This document shows positions 47,895 to 61,381 of a stretch of DNA of 64,000 nt, piece after piece. How positions within the stretch are numbered: the stretch's first letter is position 1; the number at the start of each line of letters is the position of its first letter. The stretch is from the NCBI GenBank assembly GCA_963920575.1, contig OY986974.1, positions 19,324,795 through 19,388,794 of the forward strand, written 5' to 3'. The notes under the pieces were generated by a model that was not told where the DNA came from, ran no database searches, and worked only from the letters and a program-made list of their open reading frames with translations. This DNA is from Narthecium ossifragum (taxonomy: Eukaryota; Streptophyta; Magnoliopsida; Dioscoreales; Nartheciaceae). The translations under genes were made by a program, and so were the position numbers.

Positions 47895-49838
47895 TGTGAG
47901 GACCTGTTCCTCTAATCTGGCTCGACTGCGTAGGTTGAGGGCCGCTTCCTGTTAGTTTGGTTCTGCGTCAGGTATGATCGGGTGATCGTATGGCTGTTTT
48001 TTACCCCAGGGGAAATTTGATTAAATTGCTCCCTAACCGTCGGTTTTGCACCCGCGTTACACACACTGCATTGAATTGATGTATATGATTGATTAGGATC
48101 TTAGGGGTGTGTAAGGAGGCGTAGCTCCAACCCGGTCCGACCACGTTAGGTCGAGGGTCTGGTTTGTGGTTTGGCTCGGTTGGTCTTGGGATGCGATCGG
48201 TTGATCGCTTCACTGTTTTTGACCTAGGGTTATTTTGGTAAATTTGCTCCCTGGCAGTTGATTTCACACCCGCATTGCACACACTGCCTTTGATTGATAT
48301 ATGTGATTGATTAGCTCCTTAAGGGCGCTTCCGATCGAAATATCGGAGCTCGATCGGGAGAGATCAAATCGGACGGCTGTGATCGATTCCAACTTTCTAT
48401 TTAAACTCTTCTCTTTTCTCTCTCTTCTCTTTCTTTTCTCTTTCTCTCTTCCTCTATCCTCCCTTGGGCTGCCAGCTGATGCTTGGAGCTTGGGGATGCG
48501 GATTTTAGGCGTGGATCCGCGAGGATCGGAGGCGAGGATCTCGTAGATCGGCTGCTCGTCTTCACAAGTAGTTGTTTCTACCCAATTCCTATGAGTTGGT
48601 AACCCTAGTATCATCTTTTTGTGATTTGTGGCTATTGGTTTTGTTAGAATGCTATGATCTTCTGTATTCTAGTTCCTTGCCATGTTTAGAAGCTAGCTAT
48701 GATTTCAGTTCCGTATTCTTTCGGATGATTTCCGTATTTTTTTCGGTTTTTCGACGGGGTTGGACTCATATCTGATATTTCATGATCTGAGTTTGGTTTT
48801 TATTACATGAATGAATTCCCCACCATCAAATAGACCTTCATGCAAAGTTTGAATGGATTCCATCGCTGTTTGATAGATCAAATCCAACAAATTCAGTTTT
48901 TTCGTCGATTTCATCGGCTTACGGGCCATTTGATTTAATTCAGAGAATTTGATCATCCAAAGTTGGATTTCTTAGTGTCATTTCCCTACATCCAATTGCA
49001 CATGCCTACCAAGTTTGGTTTGATTTCGATACGTTTTGATAGATTAAATTCAAGAAATTAGATCTCAAGCACTATTCATCTTCCCTGCCGACATATGAAG
49101 GATCGATCTTCGTCCCAAAGAAGATCGATCTTTCATTTGTTAGTGTTCTGCTCCGTCTGAAGATGATCGATCTTCTTGGGACAAGAAGATCGATTCTCTT
49201 CTTGACAGGGGGTGTGTTTGATCGATCTTCTTGGATGAGACGATCGATCCCTTTTGCTCAGACAGAAGATCCCTTTGTGGATGATCAATGTTCATGGGAC
49301 ATGAAGATCGATCATTTGTTTGTGGATTGTTAGCCACAAAGAGAAGATTGATCTTCACAGGGTGTGAAGATCGATCTCTTGTTTGCTGCCAACCATTTTG
49401 ATCCAAATTCGATGTTTGTAGATTTCTCGTGTGACTTTCCCGATGATAGGTAAGGATTATTATAATATTTTAATTGGGATTTTAACGAGTTTATCCTCGG
49501 ATTACGCCATGATTCATATTCTGTATCAGGTCTTGGCGACGCGTCGACTTCCGGAGGCGTTTGAGGTCTCAAAGGGACAGATGTACATTTGGACAGTATT
49601 TGTTTATTGTTACCTTTGAGGAGGATGTACTTAACGTTTAATATATGAAATCATGTTCTCTGTTTTGATTGAGTTTTATTCCGCAATGTAATCTTTAGTT
49701 TTACCTTTATGCCCTTGGAAGTCTTTAAGTTTAAATTTATTCCGCTTTGTGTATTGTCGCGCCGTATCGGATGTAAATAGTGTAGGTTTCCCCTCACGTC
49801 CCGGCCCGGATGGGTTTTCTGGGTCGGGGCGTGACAGG
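47895..49838 (+). repeat. Del/Tekay-like LTR, copy 1
   Basis: Starts TGTGAGGACCTGTTCC and ends TTTTCTGGGTCGGGGCGTGACA. It includes an internal tandem duplication of about 215 bases (47897-48110 and 48113-48328), a T/C-rich segment, and an array of GATCGATC hairpins at 49090-49385. No coding exon is credible in it. Related sequences follow at 49839-53510 and 56150-58306. Confidence 0.65.
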
Positions 49839-52800
49839 GTGCTTCCGATCGGAAAATCGGATCTCGATCGGGAAATATCGAATCAGACGGGCGAGATCGG
49901 CTCTGATCTCTATAAATAGCCCTTTATCTTCTCTCTCTTCTCTTTCTTTCTCTTCTCTAGTTTCTCTCTCCCCTTGGCTGCCGACTGGAGCTTTTTCTAT
50001 GGATTTTCGGCGCGAATGCATGTGGATCGGAGGCGAGGGATTCGTAGATCACCTATTTGTTGCTACATGTAGGTGTTTCTACCCAATTCTGATGAATTGG
50101 TAACCCTAGGATCACTTTTTATTGATTTGTGGCTGTTGTGTTTATTGGAATGCTTTTCTTTTCTGTATTCTAGCATGATGGTACGCTTAGAAGCTTTCTA
50201 TAGAATCGTTTATGTATTCTTTCGATCGAATTCCGTATTTTTGTCGGTTTTTTGATGGGGTAAGACTCAGATATGATATTTCACAATCTAAGTTTGGTTT
50301 TTAATGCATGAATGAACCCCCCATCATCAAGCCCACCTTCCTGCAAAGTTTGAATGGATTCTATCTCTGTTTGATAGATCAAATCCAAAAAATTCAGTTT
50401 TTCGTCGGCTTCCGGGCAATTTGATTTAATCCCGAGATTTTGATCATCCAAAGTTCGATTTCTTGGTGTCATTAGATTCCCCACATCCAATTTCACATGT
50501 CTACCAAGTTTGGTTTGATTCCGACAAGTTTTGATTGTCGAAATCCAAGAAATTGGATTTCATCCACTATTCACATTTCTTGGCGATTTATGAAGGATCG
50601 ATCATTTGGGTAAAATGTTCGATAACTTTTGTTGAAGTGTTTTGTATCGTCTGAAAGAGGATCGATCTTCTTTGTGAGGAAAGATCGATCATTTCTCCTT
50701 GACAGGGGGAGTACTTGGAGTGGATCGATCATAGGTATCATGATCGACCATTTTTCCCTCCAGGTAGGGAACACTCTTAAGGAAGATCAATCTTCCTTGA
50801 GAGTGAAGATCGATCATTTCTCCTTGACAGTGAGCATCCATATGAATGATTGATCATCTTGGGTAAGATGATCGATCTTTTATATGCTGATTTGTTATAA
50901 TTGATCCGAATTTGGTGTTTTTTGCTTCTTTTTGACCCGAATTTCTCGTATGGCTTTCCCGATGATAGGTAAGGATTATTATAATATTTTAATCATTATT
51001 TTGACAGATTTATCTTCAGATTAGGCCGTGATTTATTTTTCGGATTGGTTTTCCGATTTCGATCAATTTTCAAGCACTTTCCCGATAAAGCATGTTTTAC
51101 ATATATAGATATAGCTTGTGATTGCTTTATTGCTTTATGGTTAACCAGGAGGGTGATGACTCCCGGGAATGTTTAGTACAAATGGGTCGAAGGTGTGCCC
51201 CGCATGTTAATAGCCCCGCTGATTGCGGGCGTGCGCCGAGGGCATAACCCGTTGTAATGTTAATCTATCTTGTTGTTGTTGGTTGGCCGGGGTTGTATCC
51301 CCTTTGTAGCAATTTCGGTTGACGACTGTGGGCGCCGTTGTAATGCCGAAATTTGATCTGTTATAGTTGTTGACCAGTTACCTGCGGGGTAACTGTGGAA
51401 TCTTAGTCTGTCAAGTGCCGGAGTGCATTTAAGGCTATTGTATAATTGTTGTATTAGTTAGTTATTAATTGCTTTGGACCCTTGCTATGCATACCCTTGG
51501 CAAGCTATAGGCTTTGCCTAGCCTTGTATCCTTGATGTCATATTGTTGCATGTTTATACCCTATATTTGTGCCTGAGCATTACATGCATCTGATTGCATT
51601 AGAAGCATAAGGTTAGGGCGTGGGTGAATAGGGTCTTCGCTGATCCGAGGCTCTCGAGTAGTTCGGATCTAGCTCTAGGATCGAGGATAGGTAGTAGGGT
51701 CTAGGGTGTGATTGTTTTAAGTTGGAATCATTGTATTCTTGAGGTTGGTGTCTAGCTGGGTATCATTACTTCTGATCGAGGTGTAGAGGTCGCCCAGGGA
51801 TCCAATCTCAGTATTTGTGTTAGGGGGAGTTACGTGTCACCCTGTGTCCTACACCCTTCGCTTCAGTGCTTGGTTGTAGAGAGAGTGATGGCTGTTGACA
51901 GTGGAGGTCACAGAGCGCGTGCTCTGGGGTTGGCGGTGGACGTGACGTGAGTTTCCCCTAAAGATAAGATGGAACCCCGGGATTTTGTTGTTAGCCCCAA
52001 TATTGTTTCGATGATGTCAATATATGTTTGATGATAAAACATTGGTTTAATATTAATATCCCTTAATTTGGAAAGCATTAAAATCATATTTGATGTGTTT
52101 TTGTACTGACGGTCGATGCTACGGACGATGCATGGATCGATCGTGGGGTATGGCGGTTGATGCAAGGATCGATCGCGGAAGATGTTCTTGGGAAAATAGG
52201 CTGACGGTCAATGTGACGGTCGATGGACCGATCGACCGTGGCCTATGTGACCTGGCTCATAGGAGCGATGGTCGAACGAGGTGTCGACCCTGAGAGGCGG
52301 TTTTCACAATAGAGCCTGACGGACGATGTCACGGTCGATGCGACAGTCGACTGTGAAGCTTGACGGACGATGTGTGGATTGACCGTGGCTCAAGAAGAAC
52401 CTGGCGGACGATGTCACGGACGATGCGACGGTCGACCACCAGCCCAGAAAAGAGCCATTAAAGAGCCGTTGGAGAGCAGAAAAAAGCCGTTGGGAGGCTA
52501 TTTAGAGGGCTTTGAAGCTCAGCTATAAAGGAGAAGGTGCAACAAACTTGCCAAGGACTTAGGGGGAGTTAAGGGATTATTGTAATCATATTCTAGCAAG
52601 TTTTTATCTCTTTAATAGTGAACTAAACCTTTGTAAAACTACTTCAAGTGTGAAGTAGACTTTGAGCGAAATATCCAAGAGAGAGCTTGGAGAGATTACA
52701 AGGTTGCCAAGCACCCATAAGCTTGGTGGATAGGTTGCCAAGCACCCGGAAGCTTGGTGGAAAACTTGTAAGAGGTCTTGCAAGTAGTGGAACCTCAAGG

Positions 52801-53510
52801 AGGCCTTTGAGAGAAGTGAGCGTAGGCACGGTTGGTCGAACCACTATAAAAATTATGGTGCAATATCTCTATCTCTCATATCTTATTCTTGTTTTAACAT
52901 ATTTTCTGCACTTGTCATTTGCAAGCATATGATTTAATTAGACTCCTCCTATTTAGATTTTCATAATTGATTTATCGTATAAAGCCTAAGAGATAAACCC
53001 TCTCTCTTAGAGCTTCATTTGTAGTTCCCTTTTATTCTGTGTGCCGTAGAGTAGAACCCTATTGACCTGTGTCGCTCACTCCTACCCAGGCTGCGTTTTG
53101 CAGGTGCAGGCGCCAGCTCATCCTTTGTAGTTCCAGCTGGACCAACTTTTGGCGGCGCGATGACTTTCGGAGGCACTTGAGGTTGTTGCGGGTTACCTAT
53201 TGTACTTTTCATAGTTTTGTATAAAGACATCCCTCGAGGTTTTGTCTAAATGTATAATTTCCCTTTTTGAGGAGTTTTGATAAGAATTTGTACCATATGT
53301 CTAAATAGTACAACTTGGTGTTACTTTAATAGAATCTTGTTTCTTCTAGTCTTGAATTATAGAATGTCAGAATTACAGCTTTACCCTTGGAAGTCAAATT
53401 GTTCAAATTATCTCTGTTTTTCCGTATTGTATCGCACCCAATTGGATGTGAATAGTAGTAGGAACCCTCACGCCCCGGACCGGATGGGTTTTCTGGATCG
53501 GGGTGTGATA
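49839..53510 (+). repeat. Del/Tekay-like LTR, copy 2 (with insertion)
   Basis: Repeats the inner part of copy 1 starting at the GGGTGCTTCCGATCGG point, with CTCTATAAATAGCCC (49909-49923) as a TATA element, hairpin array 50590-50880 and the closing ACCGGATGGGTTTTCTGG near 53480. It also contains 51100-51960, found again in copy 3 at 57370-57960, so copy 1 may be internally deleted. The copy is interrupted at about 51990-52930. Confidence 0.6.
51990..52930 (+). repeat. Insertion resembling a Copia-type LTR
   Basis: Starts near TGTTAGCCCCAATATTG and is rich in CGGACGATG/CGGTCGATG units (52105-52440), with GGCTATTTAGAGGGC and AGCTATAAAGGAG as TATA-like sites. It is absent from the matching place in the third LTR copy. 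The end is unclear. No coding sequence. Confidence 0.45.
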
Positions 53511-53785
53511 AAACATCACTCTTCTCAAGAACCCCCACTGCACTCTGTCATAGGCTACTCGGAGGTCAACCTTCAGGACCATCAGGCTTTTGGTCTTAGG
53601 GGCAACTCGCATAGAGTGGAGCACCTCCATCATAGCGTCACTGTTGTCATGGATACACCTCTCCGACAAGAATGCAGACTGTTCTATCCCAATGAGTCTC
53701 CCAAACACCACCTTCACGCGCTTTGCCAGAATTGTTGTAACAACATTATAGCCTACATTGCAAAGGCTAATAGGTCGAAAGTCCT
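53511..53785 (-). pseudogene. LINE reverse transcriptase fragment
   Basis: Minus-strand reading [20 protein letters not shown], then [17 protein letters not shown] and [17 protein letters not shown], i.e. RT motifs of a plant L1, similar to but distinct from the LINE at 5.3-11.3 kb. Only about 90 codons remain. It is joined in frame to a gypsy fragment at about 53785. Confidence 0.85.
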
Positions 53786-54350
53786 CTACTTCAAAGAGCT
53801 TGTCAAAACTTCGTAAAGCCAACTCAGGTGTAGTGCATAACTTTTCTTTAATCAAAGAAAAACTCTTATATGCTTCATCTCCCCATTTGAATTTTCCTTT
53901 TTTCAAACATTCAGTAATGGCGGCAACAATAGAACTGAAGTTTCTAATAAATCTTATATAGAATGTTACTAATCAATGGAAGCTACGTACCTCTGTTATG
54001 GTTTTTGGAGTATGCCACTCAAGAATGGCCTTCACCTTTTCCTCATCGCCATGAATTCCATCAGAGCTCACCACATAGCCCAAAAACAACAACCTGCTTG
54101 TCAAGAAACTACACCTCTTCACGTTAATAAATAACTTGTTCTTTACAAACATTATCAACACTTCTCTTAGGTGATGCATATATTACACCTCATCTTTACT
54201 ATAAATTAAGATATCATCGAAATAAACAACGACAAACTTCCCGATAAAAAGTATTAACACCTGATTCATTAGCCGCATGAACGTACTCGGCGCATTTGAC
54301 AACCCGAATGACATGACCATCCATTCATACAAGCCCACACGCTCAGGGCA
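53786..54350 (-). pseudogene. Gypsy element A RT/RNase H fragment
   Basis: Same family as 14.8-17.9 kb. On minus: [20 protein letters not shown], the intact catalytic [12 protein letters not shown] (54240-54200), [20 protein letters not shown], then [20 protein letters not shown]. One or more frame breaks occur near 54180 and 53970. Unlike the relic at 17.2 kb, it keeps the second Asp of the YxDD box. Confidence 0.85.
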
Positions 54351-54353
54351 TAT

Positions 54354-54476
54354 TGTGAGAATCCCCCTAAAGGGGGGTGCGATCATAGCAGACCTAATGC
54401 ACCGGATCCCATAAGAACTCCACAGTTAAGCGTGTTTGGGCAAGAGTAGTAATGGGATGGGTGACCTACTGGGAAG
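54354..54476 (+). repeat. 5S-rRNA-bearing TRIM LTR, left part (Cassandra-like)
   Basis: 54375-54476 follows plant 5S rRNA: GGGTGCGATCATAGCAGACC at the start, then AATGCACCGGATCCCAT, AACTCCACAGTTAAGCGTG, and GGGATGGGTGACC with box-C-like sequence. It is preceded by TGTGAGAATCCCCC and is followed, after an inserted solo LTR, by an LTR end and a tRNA-Met-type primer site. 5S in the LTR plus this primer site is the signature of Cassandra-type miniature retrotransposons. It is not a stand-alone 5S gene: several bases differ from the consensus and the 3' end is not 5S-like. Confidence 0.75.
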
Positions 54477-56041
54477 TGATCGCTCGCGAACGTCGTCGTT
54501 AAAACGTTGCTAACCTCAATCAAATCTTAAATTTATATCCTTGTTCAATCACTAATACTACTAGGTAGACTAGTGGTGAAATCCGGAGTCAAACCACAGG
54601 GAATTACTAGGAAAACCAAAATCGATTCTCAAAACTCTTGATCTAAACCAAACACTTCAATGAGAGATTGATCTAAGTGAAACTATCTAAGAAAACAAAA
54701 GAAAATATTAAGGTTTTAATCAGATGGAAAAAGATGTCTTAGGAAATACACAATTCACCCTAGTTTCACCCTTAATCTTCCATAGTTATCATCTTGATCA
54801 CTTCTCTAAGTATTATGGATCGTATGGCTACAAGCTCACACGAATCCCTAAAAGAAGGTTTTATGTTTCCTACGGCATAACCTATCTTTGTTTGGCATAA
54901 ATCATCTTTGGTCCTACCATTATCTTAAGTTATTCTACTCCTAATGACCTTAGCATGACTTATCTTCACGTAGCATAGATTATCTCAAAGGTAAATCACA
55001 AACCACATGCAAACTATCTCATGAATCTCTACACTCAAGTACAACCATCATGTAGGACTAATAATACGTCAATGGAACTCTGTTCCTTCAATTCTATAAT
55101 CATTAAAATCATATTCATGAGATTATACTTAGAGAAGTTCACAAAAATCCAACTAAGAAAGATCAAAAGTTACACTAGGGTTTCATGGTATTCCTAAGAA
55201 CAAGAAAACTAGCCACTCATCTCTTGGAAATCAGCCATAGGTGTAGAGGATGAATCCCTTGATCTCCGCAGAAAGATCACCGTCTTCAAAACCCTAACCT
55301 TCTCCTACAAAAGTGCTCCAAAAGATGATAATTTTCGGCTAGAATAACCCCCTTATGTATTAGAAACCCTCAGCCCCGGAATTAGAAGTTATATTTGGAC
55401 CTAAACTCTAATTTTCCTAAATTCCGTGTTGCTGACGTCATCGGAGCGATCGATCGGACTCAAACCGATCGATCGGACTTCCCAGTTTGACTGGGTTAAT
55501 AACTGCCACGTCATCAACTTCCTTATTCTTCAATTCCTACTCGAAATTCTGATTTGTAATCAATTCTGAAGCTAATCTGTTTGGAATCTGAGGAAATCTT
55601 CAACAGGAAAGTTCTAGATCTGGAAGTCCTCTGTCATCTCCAAAATATTTCATAATATTCTAATTAATGTAGAATATTTTCCGAATATTCTCTTCAGCAT
55701 CGACGGTGCGGCTTTCCAGCTTATGTATCTTCATGTATTCTTCAATTCTGCTATCACATCATCAGGAATCTCGCAAAGTGTCCAACATAAACATTGTAGA
55801 TCTATGAGTCTTCTACAATCTCCCAAAGTTTCAGAATATTTGGAGTTTCAGAAAATATCTACCGAATATTTTCCCAATGGTCGACGAAGTTATATTTTTC
55901 TTCATTTTTGCCGAATTTCTTGTATTTCTTCCCAAAATCTACTTAAACCTGAAATCAAGCAATATGACATCAAAGACAACCACTCTAGGCCTAACAAAGG
56001 TAATTTAAGGGGTTTAATTATGAATAATTAGTGACTTATCA
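54477..56041 (-). repeat. Solo LTR 2, inside the 5S-bearing LTR
   Basis: 1,565 bases, TGATCGCTCGC...GTGACTTATCA, flanked by perfect GGAAG (54472-54476 and 56042-56046). The duplicated bases are the GGGAAG of the 5S sequence. Same family as solo LTRs 1 and 3. No coding sequence. Confidence 0.9.
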
Positions 56042-56149
56042 GGAAGTGTTCCCAGTTTCTGCGGATGAGCTAAAAGCAGATAATATAATGTGGGAAGGGT
56101 GAGAGCGTTACAAATGGTATCAGAGTCGGTACCAGCCAAAAATTGTGTC
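56042..56149 (+). promoter_or_regulatory. TRIM LTR end and tRNA-Met-type primer site
   Basis: The LTR resumes after the solo LTR and ends GAGAGCGTTACA at 56112. TGGTATCAGAGTCGG at 56115-56129 matches the initiator tRNA-Met primer-binding site (TGGTATCAGAGC) at 11 of the first 12 bases. Only about 20 bases of internal region follow before a Del/Tekay-like LTR begins. Confidence 0.72.
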
Positions 56150-58306
56150 AGCGTTGTGAGGAGCCGTTCCTCAAACCTGACTCGACTATGTGTGTCGAGG
56201 GCCGTTCCACACTCGTATTACGCATACACGGCCTTGAGATGTTATCCTCGTTTCATTAGAACCCTTAGGTGTGACCTGGATCGAAAGATCGGGGTTTGGG
56301 GCACGTTTGTTTCCCCATTTGCCACCTTCCATGATGAGATGATCGATCTTCTCGGCATAGAAGATCGATCTCCTTGTGCCTGGAAAGTCTTTGCCTTGTC
56401 ACGAAGAAAATCGATCTTCATGGGGGGTGAAGATCGATCTCTCTGGTTGTGACGGGTTCTATATGTAGAACCCATCGACTTTGTTCTGATTTCTTTGGGT
56501 ATCTTGGAAGTAGGTCAAATCCGGCGGTTTGGCGAGGATCATTTGGACAATCCAAAGCTTGTTGAGCTGGATTTGGAGGCTTCCATTGGTTCTAGGTAGG
56601 GATATCTACCCAGATCTTTGTGTGTAGTTGTTGGTTTTCCGGTTTCTCGGTATTTTGGCAACTTAGGGTTTGTTTTGTCTCTCTTTAGCTTAGATCTTTG
56701 TGTGTAGTTGTTGGTTTTCTGGTATCTCGGTATTTTCTGACTCCCCTAGACTAGCACTACCAGATCCCAGAGTTTTGTGAAGTTTGGTTTTGTATCTTGT
56801 GCGTTTTCCAGCGTTTTCTCCGATGGATTTCCGACGGTGTTCAAGAAGGATCGGTCTTCTTGTGAAAAAGATCAATCTATCTTGTGATCTCACGCCCAGC
56901 TCAAGAAGGATCGATCTTCACGGCCATGACGATCGATCTCTTTCATGTTGAGGCGGTGCGGTGCTGGCCCGAGGAAAATCGATCTTCATTGGAGGTGAAG
57001 ATCGATCTCTTCCTTAGCGGTGGACCAGTGCAAGGAAGATTGATCTCTACTGGGTGTGAAGATCAATCATTTCCTTGGCAGAGGGCACGTATGGAGAAGA
57101 TTGATCTTCATGGGCATGAAAATTGATCTCCTTTGTGCAGTAAGCTGATTTTGGCTTGGTTTTCAATGGTTTTGATTTCAAATCAACTCGGTTTTCTTTT
57201 ATGACTTTTCTATTGTTAGAATTAGGATATTATGATGTTTTAATCATGATTTCACGCTTTGTCTTGAGTTTTTACGACGATTGTATTTCCGATCGCTTTG
57301 CCGACTTTTACGGATTTTAATCGGTTTTTCGATAAGCATGTGTTAACAGTAGTTGCACTTACTTATTATGATTTATTTAGTTGTAACTTGTAGTAGTTAG
57401 ATCTTTACTGCTTTGTGGTTAACCGGGAGAGTCATGACTCTCGGTAATGTGTAGAATAATTGTACCTCATATTGTTCATATGTCATATAGTGACACTTAG
57501 GTTAGATGTTCGTCTAGGTGCATGCATTTGATTGCATTAGGTGCATTCTAGGTTAGGGCGTGGACGATGGGTTGATCGTCGATCCGAGGCTCTCGGATAG
57601 CTCGGGTCTAGCTCTAGGCCTGGTCTAGGCCGACATTGTTGTACAACTGATTGTCAGATTAGGGTTCTTGAGGTTTAGAGGTCGTACTGTTTTCCTCTGC
57701 CAAGCTTGTGTGTGTGTGTGTGCTTTACCTTTCTGTTGTTGACGTTTGGGGTGTGCTAGTCGGTGTGATCCTCGGTGTGGTCGGCGATTGGGGAGCGTTT
57801 AGAGCCGGCGTGATCCCATTCGCATTTGCAAGCTTGTAGTAGTTGCGCCTTAGGCTTGGTAAGGAGATGGTTCAGTTGCAGTTTCCCCCTTCCTTGAGTG
57901 TGATGTAGAGTAGAATCCTACTGAGTTTTGTTGCTCACCCTACCCGGGTTGCGTTTGCAGGTGCAGATGTCAGTGCTTCCGTAGCTCCCAGCAGATCAGC
58001 TTTTGCCGACGTGTCGAATTCTGGAGGGCGTTGAGGTGACTGAGGATCGGATCGTACAGTTTGGAAGTTTTGTATACAGTATCCCTCAATGATAAGTTTA
58101 TATGTATATTTTTCCATCTTGAGTAATTTTGATTTATTTATGTATAACTCTGATGTTAATGGATTAGTATGTGTTTAGATTTTAAATATGCCACCAGAAG
58201 TCAAGTCTTTAAATTATTGTAACTATTGTTGTATCACGCCGGATTGGAAATGAACAGGTGTAGGCCCCTCCCCTCGTGTCCCGGTCCGGATGGGTGTTCT
58301 AAAGGC
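56150..58306 (+). repeat. Del/Tekay-like LTR, copy 3
   Basis: Begins GTTGTGAGGAGCCGTTCC, parallel to the start of copy 1, and closes near CCCGGTCCGGATGGGTGTTC. Hairpin units with GATCGATC lie at 56335-56450 and 56850-57130. The segment 57370-57960 matches 51110-51900. It has no coding capacity. Confidence 0.65.
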
Positions 58307-58764
58307 CGCTTAAAGGAGGTGAATTGTGTGGATCCAGTATCTTGACGATGGTATTCGCCTTGGAGGCGTCTGACCGAGTCGGATCGGAGACATATCTATA
58401 TGTATGTTAATCGTCATCTATAACATAACGCGTTTTAAAGCCGTGATAACAGTGATTTCGTTAGAAAATTTCAGGGTAAGCGTGCTTGCCTCGGAGCGGT
58501 CCCGGAATGGTTGACCTACAATCTATCTCCCTCTGGTATTCCAAATGTTGTTGTCATCTTTAATTCGTGCTCCAACTAGAATTACCTTGCTAGATATTGT
58601 TACTTGCGTCACTACACCTTTGTTTGGATTGGCTTCAAAGTTACTCCTATGTGAATATTCAGATCTTCCTCCAGTCTTCGCTAACAACTTTGCCTTCAAC
58701 GCTATATTATGTGCTTCCTCCACTTACCATAGAACCTGCAATACAATCTTTTCTCTATTAACAT
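58307..58764. other. Degenerate 5S-like/TRIM sequence, no gene
   Basis: 58440-58515 (GCCGTGATAACAGTGATTTC ... TAAGCGTGCTTGC ... GGAATGGTTGACC) resembles the 5S-derived LTR sequence seen at 54.4 kb and in the GST copy 2 intron. The remainder, including small frames near 58523-58778, has no recognisable product. Confidence 0.4.
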
Positions 58765-60872
<2,108 letters not shown>

Positions 60873-61381
60873 AGACCGTCAAGCTAGTTTGATGCTGCTG
60901 CTGCTCCTTCCAGAGTTTGAGAGAATCACAAAATCAAACATATGATAGAAAATGTGTGCTTGGCCTAAATAAATAAGGGGAAATTAGCTTTTAGTGCCGT
61001 CTAGTTTCAATTTTGTACAATATGGAATCCTCTAGTTAGAAAATGTAATTTTAGTACCCTCATGTTACAAAGTCAGTCGATTTTGTATCCTCTCGTCAGA
61101 TGGCATTAGTCACCGTTCACCCAAAACCACTCACGTGTGTCACGTGAGGGGTTTTCTATACTTTCCCGCCATAGGAAGGCGTATCCTGGCTTTCCATCCA
61201 TCCTATAACTACCGTGAAGTGGGGTTTAGATTAGGGTTTCAAATGATCTTTCCAACGATCTGAAATTCATGTCGAAATCCGGCGATTGGAGTGGTTCTTC
61301 TTCGAAGATCATGTTAGGTATGGTTTAAGTCTCCTATTGTGTTCTATTGCACTCTACAAAAAGATTTGGGTGGCCAGCTCC
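60873..61381. other. 3' flank of GST copy 3 and element-like terminus
   Basis: At 60978 the sequence changes to GGGAAATTAGCTTTTAGTGC, resembling termini of some Mutator-like elements, followed by AT-rich sequence and an ACGTGTGTCACGTGAGGGG stretch near 61133. No matching inverted terminus was found downstream. 61180-61380 is the likely 5' leader of the GRF-type gene. Confidence 0.4.

Noticed and set aside
49090..49385. CRISPR-like array of GATCGATC repeats
   Set aside because: Plant nuclear LTR context, irregular spacing, paired inverted units and no cas genes. Treated as a hairpin array instead.
54375..54476. Functional 5S rRNA gene
   Set aside because: It lacks the normal 3' end, differs from the consensus at several positions, is interrupted by a solo LTR and sits in a retrotransposon LTR.
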